Under the pieces are notes generated by a model. That model was not told the origin of the DNA. It searched no databases and saw only the letters and a program-made list of their open reading frames with translations. The position numbers and the translations under genes were made by a program. Shown piece by piece: positions 6,538 to 8,628 of a DNA stretch of 8,628 nt (position 1 is the stretch's first letter; every line of letters begins with the position of its first letter). The stretch spans positions 1 to 8,628 of the forward strand of contig JAGRHW010000144.1 of assembly GCA_020444765.1 (NCBI GenBank). The letters run 5' to 3'. The DNA comes from Gammaproteobacteria bacterium (GTDB taxonomy: Bacteria; Pseudomonadota; Gammaproteobacteria; Granulosicoccales; Granulosicoccaceae).

Positions 6538-7643
6538 TGAGGATGAAGAGCGTAACGGAAGGACTGCGCGGGCCAATCCTGCCGTATTTGCTGCTGCTTG
6601 CCTTGACGGGGATCAGTGCCTGCGAAAAAAAGGAGCCGCTTGAGAAGCCTGAAGTCATCCGCCTGGTACGGGTCACGACCGCCAGTATCGAGGCGACCCG
6701 GCCGACGCTGTCATTTGCCGGTGATGTCAGGGCACGCTACGAAAGCCAGCCGGGTTTCCGGGTTTCCGGCAAACTGGTCGAGCGGCATGTGGATGTCGGC
6801 GACAGCATACGTCCCGGACAGGTGCTGGCACGACTCGATGACAAGGACTTGCGGCTCGGTCTCGAGGCGGCGCAGGCCAGACTTAACCAGGCCCGGGCCG
6901 AAAAAAAACTGGCAGCGCAAAACTATGATCGCTACGCCGATCTGTACAAGCGTGGCGCCGTCAGCAAGGCGGAGTTCGATCGGATCAATACGGCGTTGCA
7001 GAGCGCATCCGAAGCCGTTGCCGCAGCCGCCGCGCAATCGGATCAGGCGCGCAACCAGCTCGCTTACGCGGAACTGATCGCCGATTACGACGGCGTGGTA
7101 TCGGCGGTGCTGATCGAGGTCGGTCAGGTGGTCAGTGCCGGGCTGCCGGTTTTCGATGTCGAGCGCAGCGGTGAGCGTGAAGTCGAGTTGAGCGTGCCTG
7201 AACAGCAGCGGGACGCAGTGATCGCGGCCGCCGAGATCGATATCAGACTCTGGGCGCTGCCGGGCAAAAGTTATCGGGGTCGCTTGCGTGAGCTGGCGCC
7301 GAGTGCCGATCCGGTGACCCGCACCTATGCGGTTCGGGTGGGGATCGAGAATCCCGATGAAGACATCAAGCCTGGTATGACCGCACGGGTGTATTTTCAG
7401 GGCGACGGCGGTGACGCCATCGTTCTGCCCATGTCGGCGTTGTATACCACAACCGATCAGCCGCAGGTCTGGCGGGTCAATCCGGATAACACGGTAAGCG
7501 CGGTCGATGTGACGACGGGCGTTTTCGTCGGCAATCAGGTGACGATTGAAAGCGGCATCGAGGTAGGCGACAAGATCGTCACCGCTGGTGCGAATCTGCT
7601 GATCCCGGGACAGAAAGTGCGCCTGCTGGAGTCGACGCAGTGA
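6537..7643 (+). CDS. RND efflux periplasmic adaptor (membrane fusion protein), lipoprotein
   Basis: A 368-residue adaptor that should link an inner-membrane RND permease to an outer-membrane TolC-like channel. A lipoprotein signal peptide ends at ISAC, predicting lipid attachment at C29. Domains follow the AcrA/MexA order: first lipoyl half with QPGFRVSGKLVERHVDVGDSI (about 71-101), an Ala-, Gln- and Arg-rich coiled-coil hairpin (about 103-170), second lipoyl half with DYDGVVSAVLIEVGQVVSAG (about 183-202), a beta-barrel domain (about 212-288, containing ADPVTRTYAVRV) and a membrane-proximal domain to the end. The ATG at 6537 is chosen because AGGGGG (6525-6530) lies six bases before it and it overlaps the tetR stop (TAATG). 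An ATG at 6543 and an upstream one at 6510 are less likely. It overlaps the permease start by four bases. No outer-membrane channel gene is seen in the window. Confidence 0.92.
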   Translation: MRMKSVTEGLRGPILPYLLLLALTGISACEKKEPLEKPEVIRLVRVTTASIEATRPTLSFAGDVRARYESQPGFRVSGKLVERHVDVGDSIRPGQVLARLDDKDLRLGLEAAQARLNQARAEKKLAAQNYDRYADLYKRGAVSKAEFDRINTALQSASEAVAAAAAQSDQARNQLAYAELIADYDGVVSAVLIEVGQVVSAGLPVFDVERSGEREVELSVPEQQRDAVIAAAEIDIRLWALPGKSYRGRLRELAPSADPVTRTYAVRVGIENPDEDIKPGMTARVYFQGDGGDAIVLPMSALYTTTDQPQVWRVNPDNTVSAVDVTTGVFVGNQVTIESGIEVGDKIVTAGANLLIPGQKVRLLESTQ

Positions 7644-8628
7644 GTTCGGAAACGGATAAGGTCAAGACGTTGGGCTTTAATTTATCCGCGCTAACGCTCA
7701 GGCATCGGCAGGTTTCGCTGTTCTTCTTTTTGCTGATCGCGGTCGGCGGCGTGATGTCGTATTTTGAGCTTGGTCAGCGCGAAGATCCCGATTTCACTTT
7801 TCGGGCGATGGTCATCCGTACGCTCTGGCCAGGCGCTACTGCAACCATGGTGGATCAGGAAATCACCGAACGTCTCGAGCGAAAATTGCTGGAGACGCCG
7901 TATTTCGACAAGACACAAAGTTATTCCAAGCGCGGCGAATCGCTGATCATCCTGTTTATCAAGGACAGCTCGCCGCCGGATGTCGTCGAGGACATTTGGT
8001 ATCAGGTTCGCAAACGGCTTGGCGATATCCGTCATACCCTGCCGGCCGAAGCTCAGGGGCCGTTTTTTAATGACGAGTTCGGCGACGTGTTCGGTTCGAT
8101 CTACGCGTTTACCGCGGATGGTTTCAGCCATTCGGAACTGCGTCGTTATGTCGAGGATGTCCGCCAGAAACTGCTCAGCGTGCCGGATGTTGCAAAAGTC
8201 GAATTGATCGGCGTCAAGAGTGACAAGATTTTTATCGAAGCCTCGCACTTGCGGCTTGCACAACTCGGGCTTGGCGTTGCCGATGTACAGGCGGCGCTGG
8301 CCGGACAAAACGCCATGGTGCCGGCCGGTAAGGTGGAGACGCCGGTTTTTGCCGTGCCGGTCAATGTCGACGGACAGCTTGCCTCGATCGACGATATCCG
8401 CGATCTGCCGCTGAGAGCGGCCGGTCGCACCCTGCGGCTCGGTGATATCGCTGAGGTCAGGCGTGGTTACGAAGATCCGCCCACGGTAATCATGCATTTT
8501 GATGGCAAGGAGGCGATCGGACTGGCGGTCTCCATGACCGCCAACGGCGACGTGCTGAAGCTCGGTGAAAACCTGCGGAAGCGGATGGAGGAAATCGAAG
8601 CGGAGCTGCCGCTCGGCATCGAATTCAG
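7640..8628 (+). CDS. RND-family efflux permease, N-terminal part (3' truncated by window end)
   Basis: This frame is open from GTG at 7640 to the window end, giving 329 codons of a protein usually a little over 1000 residues. The GTG shares GTGA with the adaptor stop, and GGAG (7628-7631) lies eight bases before it, a strong sign of translational coupling. A short cytoplasmic N-terminus is followed by the first membrane helix (about 25-42, SLFFFLLIAVGGVMSYFELG). The start of the periplasmic porter domain then carries the typical QREDPDFTF, TLWPGATATMVDQEITERLE and LPAEAQGPFFNDEFGDVFG stretches. These resemble the TriC-like branch of multidrug RND permeases more than metal-exporting CzcA types, judged from memory. 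It should export small molecules using the proton gradient. The charged residues of the proton relay would be in TM4 and TM10, beyond the window, so function cannot be confirmed here. Confidence 0.92.
   Translation, partial: MSSETDKVKTLGFNLSALTLRHRQVSLFFFLLIAVGGVMSYFELGQREDPDFTFRAMVIRTLWPGATATMVDQEITERLERKLLETPYFDKTQSYSKRGESLIILFIKDSSPPDVVEDIWYQVRKRLGDIRHTLPAEAQGPFFNDEFGDVFGSIYAFTADGFSHSELRRYVEDVRQKLLSVPDVAKVELIGVKSDKIFIEASHLRLAQLGLGVADVQAALAGQNAMVPAGKVETPVFAVPVNVDGQLASIDDIRDLPLRAAGRTLRLGDIAEVRRGYEDPPTVIMHFDGKEAIGLAVSMTANGDVLKLGENLRKRMEEIEAELPLGIEF

Noticed and set aside
7691..8497. Open frame of 268 codons on the minus strand in the right end
   Set aside because: It is antisense to the RND permease, whose plus-strand frame is open to the window end and carries typical family motifs.

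Overview
The window looks like chromosomal DNA from a moderately GC-rich Gram-negative proteobacterium, most likely a gammaproteobacterium. The grounds are an outer-membrane beta-barrel protein, a periplasmic-glucan type synthase and a lipoprotein-anchored RND efflux system. I cannot name the species. I see no tRNA, rRNA, CRISPR array, insertion sequence or phage gene. Nearly all the sequence is accounted for by six protein genes, two of them cut by the window edges.

Left part (1-2901, + strand): the C-terminal part of a conserved uncharacterised beta-barrel protein (frame open from base 3 to 884). After a 202-base gap comes a 604-residue membrane-bound phosphoglycerol transferase of the LTA-synthase/OpgB (alkaline-phosphatase/sulfatase fold) family with an apparently complete active site.

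Middle part (2920-5574, - strand): converging on the transferase, with only 18 bases between the two stop codons, is an 884-residue NdvB-type protein. It fuses a periplasmic GH17 beta-1,3-glucan transferase-like domain to a processive GT2 glucosyltransferase, and starts with TTG. A beta-1,3-glucan synthase next to a phosphoglycerol transferase suggests a module that makes a periplasmic or cell-surface glucan and decorates it with glycerol phosphate. That link is inferred from gene content and position.

Right part (5816-8628, + strand): an apparent self-regulated efflux operon. A TetR-family repressor is followed, with overlapping start and stop codons, by a periplasmic adaptor lipoprotein and then by the N-terminal 329 residues of an RND permease that runs off the window. 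In front of tetR, a near-perfect 23-base inverted repeat contains two palindromes, TGACC-N3-GGTCA, centred 32 bp apart. One lies between the -35 and -10 boxes and the other just after the expected transcription start, which is the clearest regulatory signal in the window.

Nothing here is clearly a new system. The best leads are the glucan synthase/phosphoglycerol transferase pair, the double operator, and the uncharacterised barrel protein.
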